A stretch of 46,926 bases of DNA from Bacteroidales bacterium (GCA_017550025.1 JAFYLU010000044.1:1-46926); one strand, 5' to 3'. Numbered from the stretch's first letter, positions 15,438 to 24,970 are shown. The notes: generated from the sequence alone by a model not told the origin. Made by a program: numbers and translations.

Positions 15438-17033
15438 ATGAAAAAGTCGATTATCGTTGCAGCCACTGCCTTCGCAGTGGCTGCTTGCGGTCAGAATAAT
15501 TCTGACCTGCAGGAGAAAGTGGAGAGCTATGCAGTAGTGGAGGTTTCTTCACCGCTTTACGACGCCCTCTCTGACAATGACAAGAAGATCGTGGGACTCT
15601 TCCGCGAGGCTGCTGAAATCATGGACGGACTGTTCTGGAAGCAGACATTCGGAGACAAGGCCGAGATGGAGGCACTTACAGACGAAAACGAAAAGGCCTA
15701 CGCGATGATCAATTACGGTCCATGGGACCACCTCGACAACAACGAGCCTTTCGTAAGCGGATATGGCGCAAAGCCTCTCGGATGCTGCTATTACCCACAG
15801 GACATGACAATGGAAGAGTGGGAGGCATTTGACGATCCGGACAAGCTCAGCCTCTATACAGTCGTACGCCGCGACGAGAACGGTGCCCTCAAGACTGTAT
15901 GGTACCGCGACGAATATAAGGAAGAACTTGACAAGGTATGCGCACTGCTTGAGGAAGCTGCAGCCCTCACAACCAACGAGGGCATGCGCACATATCTCAC
16001 AGAGCGCGTAAAGGCTTTCCGCACAGACGATTACCTTGCCAGCGACATGGCATGGATGGACATGAAGGACTGCAACATGGACCTTGTGATCGGCCCTATC
16101 GAGAACTACGACGACCATCTTTTCGAGGCAAAGGCAGCATACGAGGCCTTCATCCTCCTCAAGGATGAGACACGCAGCGCGAACCTCGCGAAATATGTAG
16201 CTCTCCTCCCTACCCTCCAGACAATGCTCCCATGCGCTCCAGAATACAAGACATTCGTGCCGGGAACATCATCAGACCTTAATGTCTATGACGCTATCTA
16301 CTATGCGGGAGACTGCAACGCCGGCAGCAAGACAATCGCGATCAACCTTCCTAACGACGAGAGAGTTCATGCAGCCAAGGGAGCACGCCGTCTCCAGCTC
16401 TACAACAGCATGATGGCGAAGTTCGACAAGATCATGGCACCTATCGGAGAAGTACTCATGACTCCCGAGCAGCTCAAATACCTGAGTGCCGACGCATTCT
16501 TCTGGAACGTAACATTCCACGAGGTAGCTCACGGACTTGGAGTAAAGCAGACAGTCAACGGCAAAGGTACCGTAGACCAGGCCATGGGAGACCAGAAGAC
16601 TTCATGGGAAGAAGCCAAGGCTGACATTCTCGGACTGTTCATGGTAAGCAAGCTTATCGACATGGGTGAGATCACAGACATCACAAAGGAAGAGTCTGTC
16701 GCTACCTTCATCGCCGGCATAGTACGTTCAGTGCGATTCGGTTTCGCATCATCACACGGAAAGGCTAACATGATGTGCTACAACTACATGGAAGACCACG
16801 GGGCATTCACCCGCAATGCAGAAGGCAAGTGGGTGATCGATTTCGAAAAGGCCGCAGCCGCCATAGATTCATGGGCAAGCCTCATTCTCGAGACACAGGC
16901 TACAGGAAACTTCGAATTCGCACAGCAGTATGCTGCAGACAATGCAAGCATCCGCGAAGCCCTCGCAGCTGACATCGAGAAAGTGAACGGAGCCGGCATT
17001 CCACGCGACATCACATTCGACTTCAAGTGGTAA
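15438..17033 (+). CDS. M49-like metallopeptidase lipoprotein with a HEVAH zinc motif
   Basis: 531 residues from the ATG at 15438, which gives a lipoprotein signal (FAVAAC, C17). An upstream in-frame extension overlaps tpiA and is rejected. The segment AGDCNAGSKTIAINLPN (290-306) matches the M49 segment of the 664-residue protein encoded at 5404-7398. The zinc motif is HEVAH (361-365), without the extra residue of the HExxGH form, and EEAKAD (391-396) supplies the third ligand. It belongs to the shorter, less studied M49 branch, so dipeptidyl-peptidase activity should not be assumed. Codon bias is strong. A terminator follows at 17055-17087. Confidence 0.85.
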   Translation: MKKSIIVAATAFAVAACGQNNSDLQEKVESYAVVEVSSPLYDALSDNDKKIVGLFREAAEIMDGLFWKQTFGDKAEMEALTDENEKAYAMINYGPWDHLDNNEPFVSGYGAKPLGCCYYPQDMTMEEWEAFDDPDKLSLYTVVRRDENGALKTVWYRDEYKEELDKVCALLEEAAALTTNEGMRTYLTERVKAFRTDDYLASDMAWMDMKDCNMDLVIGPIENYDDHLFEAKAAYEAFILLKDETRSANLAKYVALLPTLQTMLPCAPEYKTFVPGTSSDLNVYDAIYYAGDCNAGSKTIAINLPNDERVHAAKGARRLQLYNSMMAKFDKIMAPIGEVLMTPEQLKYLSADAFFWNVTFHEVAHGLGVKQTVNGKGTVDQAMGDQKTSWEEAKADILGLFMVSKLIDMGEITDITKEESVATFIAGIVRSVRFGFASSHGKANMMCYNYMEDHGAFTRNAEGKWVIDFEKAAAAIDSWASLILETQATGNFEFAQQYAADNASIREALAADIEKVNGAGIPRDITFDFKW

Positions 17034-17054
17034 GACACCTCTTCACCAATAATT

Positions 17055-17087
17055 ATCCTCCTGTCCTATGGTCAGGAGGATTTTTTT
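17055..17087 (+). terminator. Intrinsic terminator after the tpiA-M49 operon
   Basis: A perfect 9-bp stem (ATCCTCCTG with CAGGAGGAT) and a 9-base loop are followed by seven T, 21 bases after the stop codon. Confidence 0.92.
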
Positions 17088-17090
17088 ATG

Positions 17091-17098
17091 TATCTTTG
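17091..17098 (+). promoter_or_regulatory. -7 box of the tyrS operon
   Basis: TATCTTTG lies immediately after the preceding terminator and about 37 bases before the tyrS start. The -33 region falls inside the terminator stem and shows no TTTG. Confidence 0.5.
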
Positions 17099-17134
17099 TG
17101 GGTTACAAATAGAAATAGATAAAAAAAGATATAT

Positions 17135-18424
17135 ATGAAGAATTTTGTACAGGAACTCAAGTGGAGAGGTATGATCCAGGACATCATGCCTGGTACTGAA
17201 GAGAAACTCATGGAAGGATCGACTGCGGCATATGTCGGCATCGACCCTACAGCTGACTCGCTCCACATCGGACATATGGTAAGTATCATGATCCTCAAGC
17301 ATTTCCAGAACTGCGGTCACAAGCCGATCGCTCTCGTAGGAGGTGCTACAGGCATGATCGGTGACCCTTCGATGAAGTCACAGGAGCGTAATCTTCTCGA
17401 CGAGGAGACCCTCAACCACAACGTGGCATGCATCAAGGCACAGCTCTCTAAATTCCTCGACTTCGAGTCAGAGGCAGAAAACAAGGCAGAGCTTGTGAAC
17501 AACTACGACTGGATGAAGAACTTCACCTTCCTCGATTTCGCACGCGAGATCGGAAAGCACATCACAGTGAACTACATGATGGCAAAAGACTCTGTAAAGA
17601 AGAGACTTTCAGGAGAGGCTCGTGACGGAATGTCATTCACAGAGTTCACCTACCAGCTTCTTCAGGGATACGACTTCCTCTATCTTTATGAGCACAAGGG
17701 ATGTACACTCCAGATGGGTGGCGCAGACCAGTGGGGAAACATCACTACCGGTTCGGAGCTCATCCGCCGCATCCTCGGCAAGGAAGCGTTCGCCCTCACA
17801 TGTCCTCTCATCACAAAGGCTGACGGAGGAAAGTTCGGAAAGACTGAAAAGGGCAACATCTGGCTCGATCCGGAACGCACATCTCCATACCAGTTCTACC
17901 AGTTCTGGCTTAATGTATCAGACTCCGACGCAGAGAAGTACATCAAGATATTCACAATGCTCACAAAGGAGGAGATAGATGCAGCTATCGCACAGCACGC
18001 AGAGGCACCGGAGCGCCGCGAACTTCAGAAGCTCCTGGCAAAGGAAGTAACCACTATGGTTCACGGAGCAAAGGAGTACGAAAACGCTGTTGCAGCCTCA
18101 CAGATGCTCTTCGGCAATGCCACAAAGGACGCACTGATGAACCTCGACGAAAAGACATTCCTCGCTGTATTTGACGGCGTACCTACATTCGAGGTGGCAG
18201 CAGACAAGTTCCCTATCGGAATCATCGACCTTCTTGCAGGCGAGTCGCAGGTATTCCCTTCAAAGGGAGAGTGCCGCAAGATGATTCAGGCAAACGGAGT
18301 GAGCATCAACAAGGAGAAGGTTGCAGACATCAACGCCCAGATCGGCAGCGAGTCATTCATCAACGGCAAATACATCCTCGCCCAGAAGGGTAAGAAGAAC
18401 TACTTTATCATAAAGATCGCCTAA
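17135..18424 (+). CDS. tyrS: Tyrosyl-tRNA synthetase
   Basis: 429 residues, a class I synthetase of the bacterial TyrRS type. HIGH is at 44-47 (SLHIGHMVS), the tRNA/tyrosine pocket is around [12 protein letters not shown], and the KMSKS-equivalent loop is KFGKT (233-237). The C-terminus has an S4-like RNA-binding domain ([21 protein letters not shown]). It charges tRNA-Tyr. Its TAA stop overlaps the rbfA start by one base (TAATG), so tyrS, rbfA and the FtsX-type permease form an operon. Codon use is strongly biased. Confidence 0.97.
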   Translation: MKNFVQELKWRGMIQDIMPGTEEKLMEGSTAAYVGIDPTADSLHIGHMVSIMILKHFQNCGHKPIALVGGATGMIGDPSMKSQERNLLDEETLNHNVACIKAQLSKFLDFESEAENKAELVNNYDWMKNFTFLDFAREIGKHITVNYMMAKDSVKKRLSGEARDGMSFTEFTYQLLQGYDFLYLYEHKGCTLQMGGADQWGNITTGSELIRRILGKEAFALTCPLITKADGGKFGKTEKGNIWLDPERTSPYQFYQFWLNVSDSDAEKYIKIFTMLTKEEIDAAIAQHAEAPERRELQKLLAKEVTTMVHGAKEYENAVAASQMLFGNATKDALMNLDEKTFLAVFDGVPTFEVAADKFPIGIIDLLAGESQVFPSKGECRKMIQANGVSINKEKVADINAQIGSESFINGKYILAQKGKKNYFIIKIA

Positions 18425-18774
18425 TGGAAAAGAATACTGAAAGCACAAGGCAGCTGAAAGTTGCCAAGGAAATCCAGAAGCATATGGCGGAAATCATCCG
18501 CAGCAAGGGCATGGCAGCCTTTGGAGGGGCTTTGGTTTCTGTAAGCGGCGTCAAGATAAGCCCGGACCTGTCTGTGGCAAAGGTATATGTCAGCATCTTC
18601 CCGTCTGACAAGGCCGAAGCCGTGATGGGCACACTGGACGAAAACAGCAGGGCTCTCCGCGGAGAGCTTGGCAGCAAGGTTGCAAAGCAGCTTCGCATAG
18701 TTCCGGAGATAATATTCTACCTCGACAGTTCACTGGACTATGTGGAACACATCGAGGAATTGCTGAAAAAATAG
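18424..18774 (+). CDS. rbfA: Ribosome-binding factor A
   Basis: 116 residues with the RbfA KH-like fold: VAKEIQKHMAEIIRS, VSGVKISPDLSVAKVYVSIFP, LRGELGSKVAKQLRIVPEIIFYLDSSLDYVEHIEELL. It assists 16S rRNA 5'-end maturation of the 30S subunit, especially in the cold. It overlaps tyrS by one base and the permease gene by one base (TAGTG). Here it is separated from the rimP-nusA-infB operon, with which it is often linked in other bacteria. Confidence 0.93.
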   Translation: MEKNTESTRQLKVAKEIQKHMAEIIRSKGMAAFGGALVSVSGVKISPDLSVAKVYVSIFPSDKAEAVMGTLDENSRALRGELGSKVAKQLRIVPEIIFYLDSSLDYVEHIEELLKK

Positions 18775-19991
18775 TGAGACTGTCCGTTTTTATAGCCAAA
18801 AGATACCTTTTCGCCAAGAAATCACACAATGTGATCAACATAATTTCGGCGATAAGTGCCATAGGCATGGCTATAGGAACAGCAGCCCTCATCATCATAA
18901 TGTCTGTATATAACGGGTTCGACTCGCTCATCAGGTCAATGATGGGCAATGTCGAACCCGATCTTATGATCAGCCCTGCATCCGGAAAGGTCTTCGTCCC
19001 GGAAGGAGAAACTTATGACTGGATATATGAGCAGCAGAGTGTAAAGAACATGTGCTGCGTGCTTCAGGAACAGGTCTTCATCAGTTATGAGGGCCAGCAG
19101 GGAGTCGCCATGGTCAAGGGAGTGGACTGGATATATGAAGAGGAATCCCCGATCCGGGATCATATCATAGACGGCACATTCAGATTGCACCGCGGTGACA
19201 TACCTCTTGCAGCAACAGGAGCCGGACTTGCCCACAGCATGGGAATCAACCCAAGATTCATATCACACATAGACATCTATTTTCCATCAAGGACAAGAAA
19301 ACTATCCACAGCCAATCCCATATCTTCAATTGAGTCCATAAAAGTCTGGCCTTCAAGCATATTCTCCATAAACACAGAGATCGATGAAAACCTGATGATC
19401 ATCCCCATCGAAAAAATGAGGGAACTTCTTGAATATGACGAGGAGGTTTCCGCGGTGGAGATCCGCCTGACAGAAGATGCAGGTCAGGACGAACTGGTGA
19501 GGATTCAGAAGGAGATTTCGCAGAGGCTCGGACCGGAATTCAAGGTCAAGGACAGATTCCAGCAGAACGAATCCCTCTACAAGATGATGAAATACGAAAA
19601 GGCAGCCATCTACATGATACTGATATTCATCATCATAATCATATCATTCAACATATTCGGAAGCCTTTCCATGCTTATTATCGAGAAGAGGGCGGACATC
19701 GGGACTCTCCGCAGTCTCGGGGCGAAAGACAGGCTGATCAGAAATATATTTGTGCTGGAAGGATGGATGATATCGTTGGCCGGACTTGCAGCAGGCCTGG
19801 TCATCGGAACAGGATTCTCACTGCTTCAGCAACATTTCGGATTCATAAAGATGCCGGGACACTTCATCGTACAGGCTTATCCGGTAATACTGTCATGGAC
19901 AGATATACTGCTCACAATTGCCGGAGTGGCAGTAATCGGATATGTCATAGCCCTGCTTCCGGTCGCTTCATTCTACAAAAGGTCCAGATAA
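18774..19991 (+). CDS. FtsX-like ABC transporter permease (LolC/LolE type)
   Basis: 405 residues from a GTG start at 18774 that overlaps the rbfA stop. The N-terminus (FIAKRYLFAKKSHNVINIISAISAIGMAIGTAAL) is characteristic of LolC/E, with TM1 at about 20-45. A large periplasmic domain and three C-terminal helices (FtsX domain, with IEKRADIGTLRSLGA) follow. Such proteins move lipoproteins from the inner membrane to the Lol carrier. No ATPase (LolD) gene is adjacent, so it must pair with one encoded elsewhere. A role in lipoprotein release fits the many lipoproteins in this window but is inferred. Confidence 0.85.
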   Translation: MRLSVFIAKRYLFAKKSHNVINIISAISAIGMAIGTAALIIIMSVYNGFDSLIRSMMGNVEPDLMISPASGKVFVPEGETYDWIYEQQSVKNMCCVLQEQVFISYEGQQGVAMVKGVDWIYEEESPIRDHIIDGTFRLHRGDIPLAATGAGLAHSMGINPRFISHIDIYFPSRTRKLSTANPISSIESIKVWPSSIFSINTEIDENLMIIPIEKMRELLEYDEEVSAVEIRLTEDAGQDELVRIQKEISQRLGPEFKVKDRFQQNESLYKMMKYEKAAIYMILIFIIIIISFNIFGSLSMLIIEKRADIGTLRSLGAKDRLIRNIFVLEGWMISLAGLAAGLVIGTGFSLLQQHFGFIKMPGHFIVQAYPVILSWTDILLTIAGVAVIGYVIALLPVASFYKRSR

Positions 19992-20023
19992 AAAAAACGG
20001 CAATCATCGATAGATGACTGCCG
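19989..20023 (-). terminator. Intrinsic terminator of the nfnAB operon
   Basis: Minus-strand RNA forms an 11-bp stem (CGGCAGTCATC with GATGATTGCCG, one G-U pair) around TATC and is followed by a T-run corresponding to the A-run at 19990-19997. On the plus strand the stem has a mismatch and no T-run, so it acts for the minus strand. Confidence 0.85.
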
Positions 20024-20043
20024 CATGACATATTTCACTCCGG

Positions 20044-21429
20044 TTAAAGTCCCTGGACATATTCATGGATTGCCGCCGCTGCCTTACGTCCTGCACCCAT
20101 TGCAAGAATCACGGTTGCAGCTCCTGTCACAGCATCTCCACCAGCGAAGACTCCCTTGCGCGTTGTCGCACCGTTTTCGTCAGCAACAAGACAACCGCGA
20201 CGGTTGGTTTCAAGACCTGAAGTCGTCTTGGCGATAAGAGGATTAGGAGATGTTCCCAGAGACATGATCACTGTCTCCGCCTCGATTTCAAACTCCGAAC
20301 CCGGAACAGCCACAGGACTGCGTCTTCCGCTTTCGTCAGGCTCGCCAAGTTCCATACGGATACACTTTATAGCCTTAACCCAGCCCTTCTCGTCACCAAG
20401 GATCTCCACAGGATTGGTAAGCATGGCAAACTCGATTCCCTCCTCCTTTGCATGATGTACTTCCTCACGACGGGCAGGAAGCTCGTTCTCTGTACGACGG
20501 TAAACGATCGTGGTTTCGGCTCCGAGTCGGAGAGCTGTGCGGGCAGCATCCATAGCCACATTACCGCCACCTACGACAACAACCTTCTTACCTGCATGGA
20601 TAGGGGTCATATAATCGTCCCTGTATGCCTTCATGAGATTGTTTCGTGTAAGGAACTCGTTTGCGGAGAATACTCCGTTGAGATTCTCTCCCGGGATTCC
20701 CATGAATTTCGGAAGACCTGCACCAGAGCCTACGAATACGGCAGCAAAGCCTTCTTCATCGAGAAGCGAATCTATGGTAACTGTTCTTCCGGCGATTACA
20801 TTGGTCTCGATCTTCACACCGAGTGCCTTTACAGACTCGATTTCAGCAGCGACAACCTTGTCTTTCGGAAGACGGAACTCCGGAATACCATACTCAAGCA
20901 CGCCACCCGGACGGTGAAGCGCCTCAAAAATTGTCACGCCGTATCCAAGCTTTGCAAGGTCGGACGCACATGCGAGACCTGCAGGACCACTTCCGATCAC
21001 AGCCACCTTATGTCCATTCGACGGCGCGGTCTCCGGCTTTATTCCTCCGTTCTCGCGGCTCCAGTCCGCCACAAAACGCTCAAGCTTTCCGATTGCGACA
21101 GGCTCGCCTTTCACGCCAAGGATACAGCTTCCCTCACACTGTGTCTCCTGCGGACATACACGGCCGCAGATTGCAGGAAGGGAAGAATCTTCCGCTATGA
21201 CAGAAGCTGCTGCAGCGAAGTTGCCAGCAGCAACCTGGGCAATGAAATTCGGGATCTTGACGCTTACAGGACATGCAGCGACACAACGCGGATTCTTGCA
21301 GTGAAGACATCTTGTAGCCTCAAGCTGTGCCTCTTCCACATTATATCCGTAGCATACCTCCTCGAAATTGGTAGCTCTTACTTTTGGTTCCTGTTCTCTT
21401 ACAGGAACTCTTGGAATCTTATTAGCCAT
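20044..21429 (-). CDS. nfnB: NfnB/GltD-like NADPH:ferredoxin oxidoreductase large subunit
   Basis: 461 residues from the ATG at 21429, which overlaps the upstream stop as TAATG. It has two N-terminal four-cysteine iron-sulfur motifs (C41, C44, C49, C53 and C88, C92, C98, C102), a FAD-binding GSGPAG (146-151) and a second dinucleotide fold (VVVGGGNVAMDAART). These features are shared with the glutamate synthase small subunit. The adjacent nfnA-like gene and the absence of a glutamate synthase large subunit favour the Nfn complex, which bifurcates electrons between NADH, NADPH and ferredoxin. Annotation pipelines often call it gltA or gltD. Confidence 0.82.
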   Translation of the reverse strand: MANKIPRVPVREQEPKVRATNFEEVCYGYNVEEAQLEATRCLHCKNPRCVAACPVSVKIPNFIAQVAAGNFAAAASVIAEDSSLPAICGRVCPQETQCEGSCILGVKGEPVAIGKLERFVADWSRENGGIKPETAPSNGHKVAVIGSGPAGLACASDLAKLGYGVTIFEALHRPGGVLEYGIPEFRLPKDKVVAAEIESVKALGVKIETNVIAGRTVTIDSLLDEEGFAAVFVGSGAGLPKFMGIPGENLNGVFSANEFLTRNNLMKAYRDDYMTPIHAGKKVVVVGGGNVAMDAARTALRLGAETTIVYRRTENELPARREEVHHAKEEGIEFAMLTNPVEILGDEKGWVKAIKCIRMELGEPDESGRRSPVAVPGSEFEIEAETVIMSLGTSPNPLIAKTTSGLETNRRGCLVADENGATTRKGVFAGGDAVTGAATVILAMGAGRKAAAAIHEYVQGL

Positions 21430-22292
21430 TACTTTCCCCTCCCTATTCTGCATTTATGATGTTCATTCGCCTCTACCTCCTCTGCCTTGTACATGCCCTG
21501 ACGGCGCATGGCCTCGTCAAAGTCCACATCATATCCGTTGAACTCCGGTCCTTCCACACATGCAAATCTTGTCTTTCCCGCAACTGTCACACGACATGCT
21601 CCACACATTCCGGTACCGTCAACCATCAATGTGTTAAGGCTGACAATGACAGGAAGCTGAAGTTTCTTGGCTGTAAGGGTCGCAAACTTCATCATGATCA
21701 TAGGTCCGATAGCCACAGCCTGCGTATATGCCTTGCCATCTTCAGTGACAAGCTTCTCGAGCATGGCGGTAACAAGTCCCTTGAAACCGGCTGATCCGTC
21801 ATCAGTACAGATATACAGATTGTCGCAGACCGCTTCCATCTCCTCCTTGTATATCACAAGGTCCTTGGTCTTGGCTCCTACGATGACATCTACAGCCACA
21901 CCTCTATCATGCAGCCACTTCACCTGCGGATACACAGGAGCTGTTCCGACACCTCCGGCGATGAAGATATACTTCTGCTTCCTGAGCTCTTCCAGAGGCA
22001 TTTCAGTAAAATCTGACGGTATTCCGAGAGGTCCTACGACATCACGGAAAGACTCGCCTTCCTCGAATGATATGATTTCCGACGATGAAGCTCCGATCTG
22101 CTGGGTCACGATAGTGACAGTACCGGCTTCTTTGTCATAATCACTGATTGTGAGAGGAATACGCTCTCCGTTTTCAGTAGCACGCACGATGAGGAACTGT
22201 CCTGGAAGGGCCGATGCCGCAAGACGCGGAGCATGCACCTTCATGCGACAGATAGTCGGCGTGAGCATTTCTTTGGTTATGATTTCGTACAT
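21429..22292 (-). CDS. nfnA: NfnA-like FAD/NAD-binding subunit (ferredoxin-NADP+ reductase subunit alpha)
   Basis: 287 residues of the dihydroorotate-dehydrogenase electron-transfer-subunit family. A FAD-binding barrel has IPLTISDYD (45-53), the NAD fold has AGGVGTAPVYPQ (112-123), and a [2Fe-2S] motif lies near the C-terminus (DGTGMCGACR with C230 and C233, and C245 in FACVEGPEF). It couples by one-base overlap to the GltD-like subunit, the standard NfnAB order. In anaerobes this complex balances reduced ferredoxin and pyridine nucleotides. A sulfide dehydrogenase or glutamate-synthase-associated role is the alternative. Confidence 0.82.
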   Translation of the reverse strand: MYEIITKEMLTPTICRMKVHAPRLAASALPGQFLIVRATENGERIPLTISDYDKEAGTVTIVTQQIGASSSEIISFEEGESFRDVVGPLGIPSDFTEMPLEELRKQKYIFIAGGVGTAPVYPQVKWLHDRGVAVDVIVGAKTKDLVIYKEEMEAVCDNLYICTDDGSAGFKGLVTAMLEKLVTEDGKAYTQAVAIGPMIMMKFATLTAKKLQLPVIVSLNTLMVDGTGMCGACRVTVAGKTRFACVEGPEFNGYDVDFDEAMRRQGMYKAEEVEANEHHKCRIGRGK

Positions 22293-22311
22293 GATGAATT
22301 ATTATATAAAA

Positions 22312-22328
22312 CCCGGGACAAGCCCGGG
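22312..22328. repeat. Palindrome, copy 3 (variant)
   Basis: CCCGGG-ACAAG-CCCGGG, 6-bp stem, with the same loop as copy 1. It is in the 44-base gap between the HMA protein gene and nfnA. Confidence 0.6.
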
Positions 22329-22336
22329 AATGGATT

Positions 22337-22729
22337 TTAATGCTGGTGTCCGTGGTGATGATGATGTCCGCCTGCCTGGCCTGGCTCAAGTGTTCCCTTT
22401 ACAGGATATCCGAGCTTTTCGATAGCAGCCTTGAGGACATCTTCCGAAGTCTTGGCCGCATCATATTTCACTGATACTATCTGGTCCTCGAGACATACAT
22501 GAAGACCCTTCACACCCTTCTCGAATGCAATGTTTTCCTGCACCTTCTTTGCACAGTTCGCGCAATGAAGATGAACGAGGAAAGTCACTTCCTTGATCTC
22601 GCCCTTCTTCTTTGCAGGCTTCTTGTCTGTCAATGATGCTGTTTCGGCAACTTCTGCCGACGCTGCCACAGCCGAAGCGACTGACACTGTCATGAGGGCA
22701 GCGATTGTAAGGATTATTGTCTTTTTCAT
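22337..22729 (-). CDS. Secreted heavy-metal-associated (HMA) domain protein with His-rich tail
   Basis: 130 residues from the ATG at 22729 (a TTG at 22741 is less likely). A signal peptide (MKKTIILTIAALMTVSVASA) is followed by a Lys-rich linker and an HMA/MerP-type domain with metal-binding LHCANC (C56 and C59). The C-terminus is GGHHHHHGHQH. Such proteins bind Cu+, Hg2+ or Zn2+ in the periplasm. The gene is downstream of a TonB receptor and a Cys-rich membrane protein on the same strand, so it probably belongs to a metal uptake or handling operon. The metal is not determined by the sequence. Confidence 0.85.
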   Translation of the reverse strand: MKKTIILTIAALMTVSVASAVAASAEVAETASLTDKKPAKKKGEIKEVTFLVHLHCANCAKKVQENIAFEKGVKGLHVCLEDQIVSVKYDAAKTSEDVLKAAIEKLGYPVKGTLEPGQAGGHHHHHGHQH

Positions 22730-22765
22730 AATATTGTACAAATATAATAATTAATTCTTATTCAG

Positions 22766-22785
22766 ATTCCCGACAACGCGGGGAT
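22766..22785. repeat. Palindrome, copy 4 (degenerate)
   Basis: ATTCCCG-ACAACG-CGGGGAT pairs over 7 bp with one G-T pair. It lies between the TonB receptor and HMA protein genes. Confidence 0.45.
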
Positions 22786-22795
22786 AATATCCCGA

Positions 22796-24874
22796 TCAGC
22801 CTTTTTTCCAAAGGGTAAAACGGAAGCCTGCATGAGCCTTGAAACCCATCAGCGGTCCCCAGACACAGCTTGCATCAAACGATGGCTGGAAGGCATTCAC
22901 ATATCCGTCCGCATCTCTCACAGCTCCGAGGATGACATCCTTCTGCCTGAAATTGGTAAGGTTCTCCGCTCCGATATACACATCCCATCCCTTGAAGCGA
23001 CGTGTAACCTGCGCATACAGAAGAGGATACATCGGAGTACGGCCGTCCTTATACATGTCCTCCATAAAGTTATACACACGGCATGAACCGTTGAGAGAGG
23101 CCGTAAAGTCAAAGATCCACTTGTTGAGGTTGGTTGCATACTGGAGATTCAGCACACCCTTGAACCTGCTGGTCATAGGCTTCTCAACAAGTCCCTGTCC
23201 CCTGAGATCGATCTTTGCGTCGGTATATCTGAAAGTTGCCGTGATATTGAATCTCTCTACCGGATCTACAGAAAAGTCAACCTGGAAATTATCCGTATAT
23301 GAACGTCCTCCGTCAAGGGCATAGAAATGTATCTGATTAAGTCCGTATTCGTAATCCACCACCATCTGCTGGGCAAACTGGGTACGGAAATAATCGAAGC
23401 TGACATATGTATTTGATGATGCTCCGAAAGGAAGATAGTATGTAATGTTTCCTCCGAATGTCCATGCATCTTCAAGAATATGGTCATTATACGAGCCCAC
23501 GAATTCCTTTCCGGTCGAGAACACGCCTATATTGTCGACCAGCGGAGTCGAATAGCGGAGGCCTCGTCCACCGTTCGCCCTGATCACTATCTCGTCAACA
23601 GGCATATATTTGAGCGTAACACGAGGAGACACCTTGAAGCCATGATTGTAGAACCAGTCGCCACGAAGTCCGGCAATGAGGGAGAACGTGTCTCCGGCAT
23701 GATAGGTATATTCTCCGAAGACTCCTGCATTTGCAAGATCGGTAATACCGCTGTCATCCTTGGTCACCATGCCTGCTCCCATCCACAATGAGCGCTTCAG
23801 GACCTCGTCATATCTGTCGAATGTTCCGTTCAATCCGAGAGTGAACCTGTGGGAATCGTTCAGGACATTCTGATAGAGAAGGTTGGCAAAGGCAGAGTGC
23901 TGACCTGCATCATATATTGTCGCACCAAAGCCTGAATCCATCTTCTGATAGCTGTAGTCGGCAACGAGTGCGATATTCTGGGAATTGTCCTCATTCAGAG
24001 GAACTCCGACCTTGAGATATCCGTTCAATGACCTGTTCAGGATATCGGAAGCCCAACGTTCTGCGATGGACTCGACCTGACCTCCCTTACGGTCATCCTG
24101 GATGGCACGCACTCCGAAACGCACCTGCACACCATTATCGGCCTGGTAGAGCCAGCGGTTGGAAAGATTGAACTGGAGCATCTTCGGTTCGTCAAGGAAG
24201 CCGTCGTTATTCATGTCATGCGCCTCGATATTTCCAGACACATGTCCCAGGATCACCGTGCTCCACTTATAACCCATCTGAAGCGATGAAGCGACATTGA
24301 AATCCATCTTTGTATCACTCATCACTGCAGCATTGAGAAAAAGCGGCTTCTCATCCGTCGGCTTTCGGTGCTCCATATTGATCTGTCCGGTCATGCACTC
24401 CACGCCGTTGATCACCGACGACGATCCTTTGGCGATCTGGATGCTCTCAAGCCATTGTCCGGGAACATATGAGAGGCCGAACGGAGCTGACAATCCGCGC
24501 ATTACAGGACGAGTCTCGTCAAGCATCTGTGTGTACACACCCGAAAGTCCGAGGAGACGGATCTGACGTGCCCCGGTCACGGCATCCGAGAAGCCCACAG
24601 TGACGCTTGCCGAATTCTCAAAGCTTTCAGCAAGATTACAGCAGGCCATCTTGCAGAGGCCGGCAGCGGAAATGACTTCGGTTCGGATTTCCTTGCCTTT
24701 TGACAGATAGTTTCCCATCTGGCGGGAAACAAAGACAGCTGCGTCGAGGCTGTCTGCCCTTTCACCATAAATGCCGGCAGTATCCAATGCCTGTGCACTC
24801 TGCGCGGGAGACTGCGCCAATGATGTGATTGCAGCCATAAGGACTGCCAATACTGATATTATTGTTCTTTTCAT
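22796..24874 (-). CDS. TonB-dependent outer membrane receptor, probably metal-related
   Basis: 692 residues with a signal peptide (MKRTIISVLAVLMAAITSLAQ). A plug domain (about 45-165) has RQIRLLGLSGVYTQMLDETRP and SIQIAKGSSSVINGVECMTGQIN, both typical TonB-receptor segments. A long beta-barrel follows, ending in a Phe-rich strand (HAGFRFTLWKKG). There is no N-terminal carboxypeptidase-D-like domain and no SusD partner, so it is not a SusC-type glycan importer. The plug contains a CKMACC cluster. With the adjacent HMA and Cys-rich proteins this suggests copper or another soft metal as substrate, which is an inference. Confidence 0.85.
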   Translation of the reverse strand: MKRTIISVLAVLMAAITSLAQSPAQSAQALDTAGIYGERADSLDAAVFVSRQMGNYLSKGKEIRTEVISAAGLCKMACCNLAESFENSASVTVGFSDAVTGARQIRLLGLSGVYTQMLDETRPVMRGLSAPFGLSYVPGQWLESIQIAKGSSSVINGVECMTGQINMEHRKPTDEKPLFLNAAVMSDTKMDFNVASSLQMGYKWSTVILGHVSGNIEAHDMNNDGFLDEPKMLQFNLSNRWLYQADNGVQVRFGVRAIQDDRKGGQVESIAERWASDILNRSLNGYLKVGVPLNEDNSQNIALVADYSYQKMDSGFGATIYDAGQHSAFANLLYQNVLNDSHRFTLGLNGTFDRYDEVLKRSLWMGAGMVTKDDSGITDLANAGVFGEYTYHAGDTFSLIAGLRGDWFYNHGFKVSPRVTLKYMPVDEIVIRANGGRGLRYSTPLVDNIGVFSTGKEFVGSYNDHILEDAWTFGGNITYYLPFGASSNTYVSFDYFRTQFAQQMVVDYEYGLNQIHFYALDGGRSYTDNFQVDFSVDPVERFNITATFRYTDAKIDLRGQGLVEKPMTSRFKGVLNLQYATNLNKWIFDFTASLNGSCRVYNFMEDMYKDGRTPMYPLLYAQVTRRFKGWDVYIGAENLTNFRQKDVILGAVRDADGYVNAFQPSFDASCVWGPLMGFKAHAGFRFTLWKKG

Positions 24875-24970
24875 GATCTTAATTAGTTTGGTTGATTGAC
24901 TGAAGATTTACCTTCTTCGCCCGCCAGGAACTATCCGGAACAGAATTGCGGACGAAGCCATCATCTGCGG

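Noticed and set aside
20452-21459. 335-codon open frame antisense to nfnB
   Set aside because: No recognisable domain, and it lies fully opposite a gene with intact FAD and iron-sulfur motifs. It is a shadow of GC-biased third codon positions.
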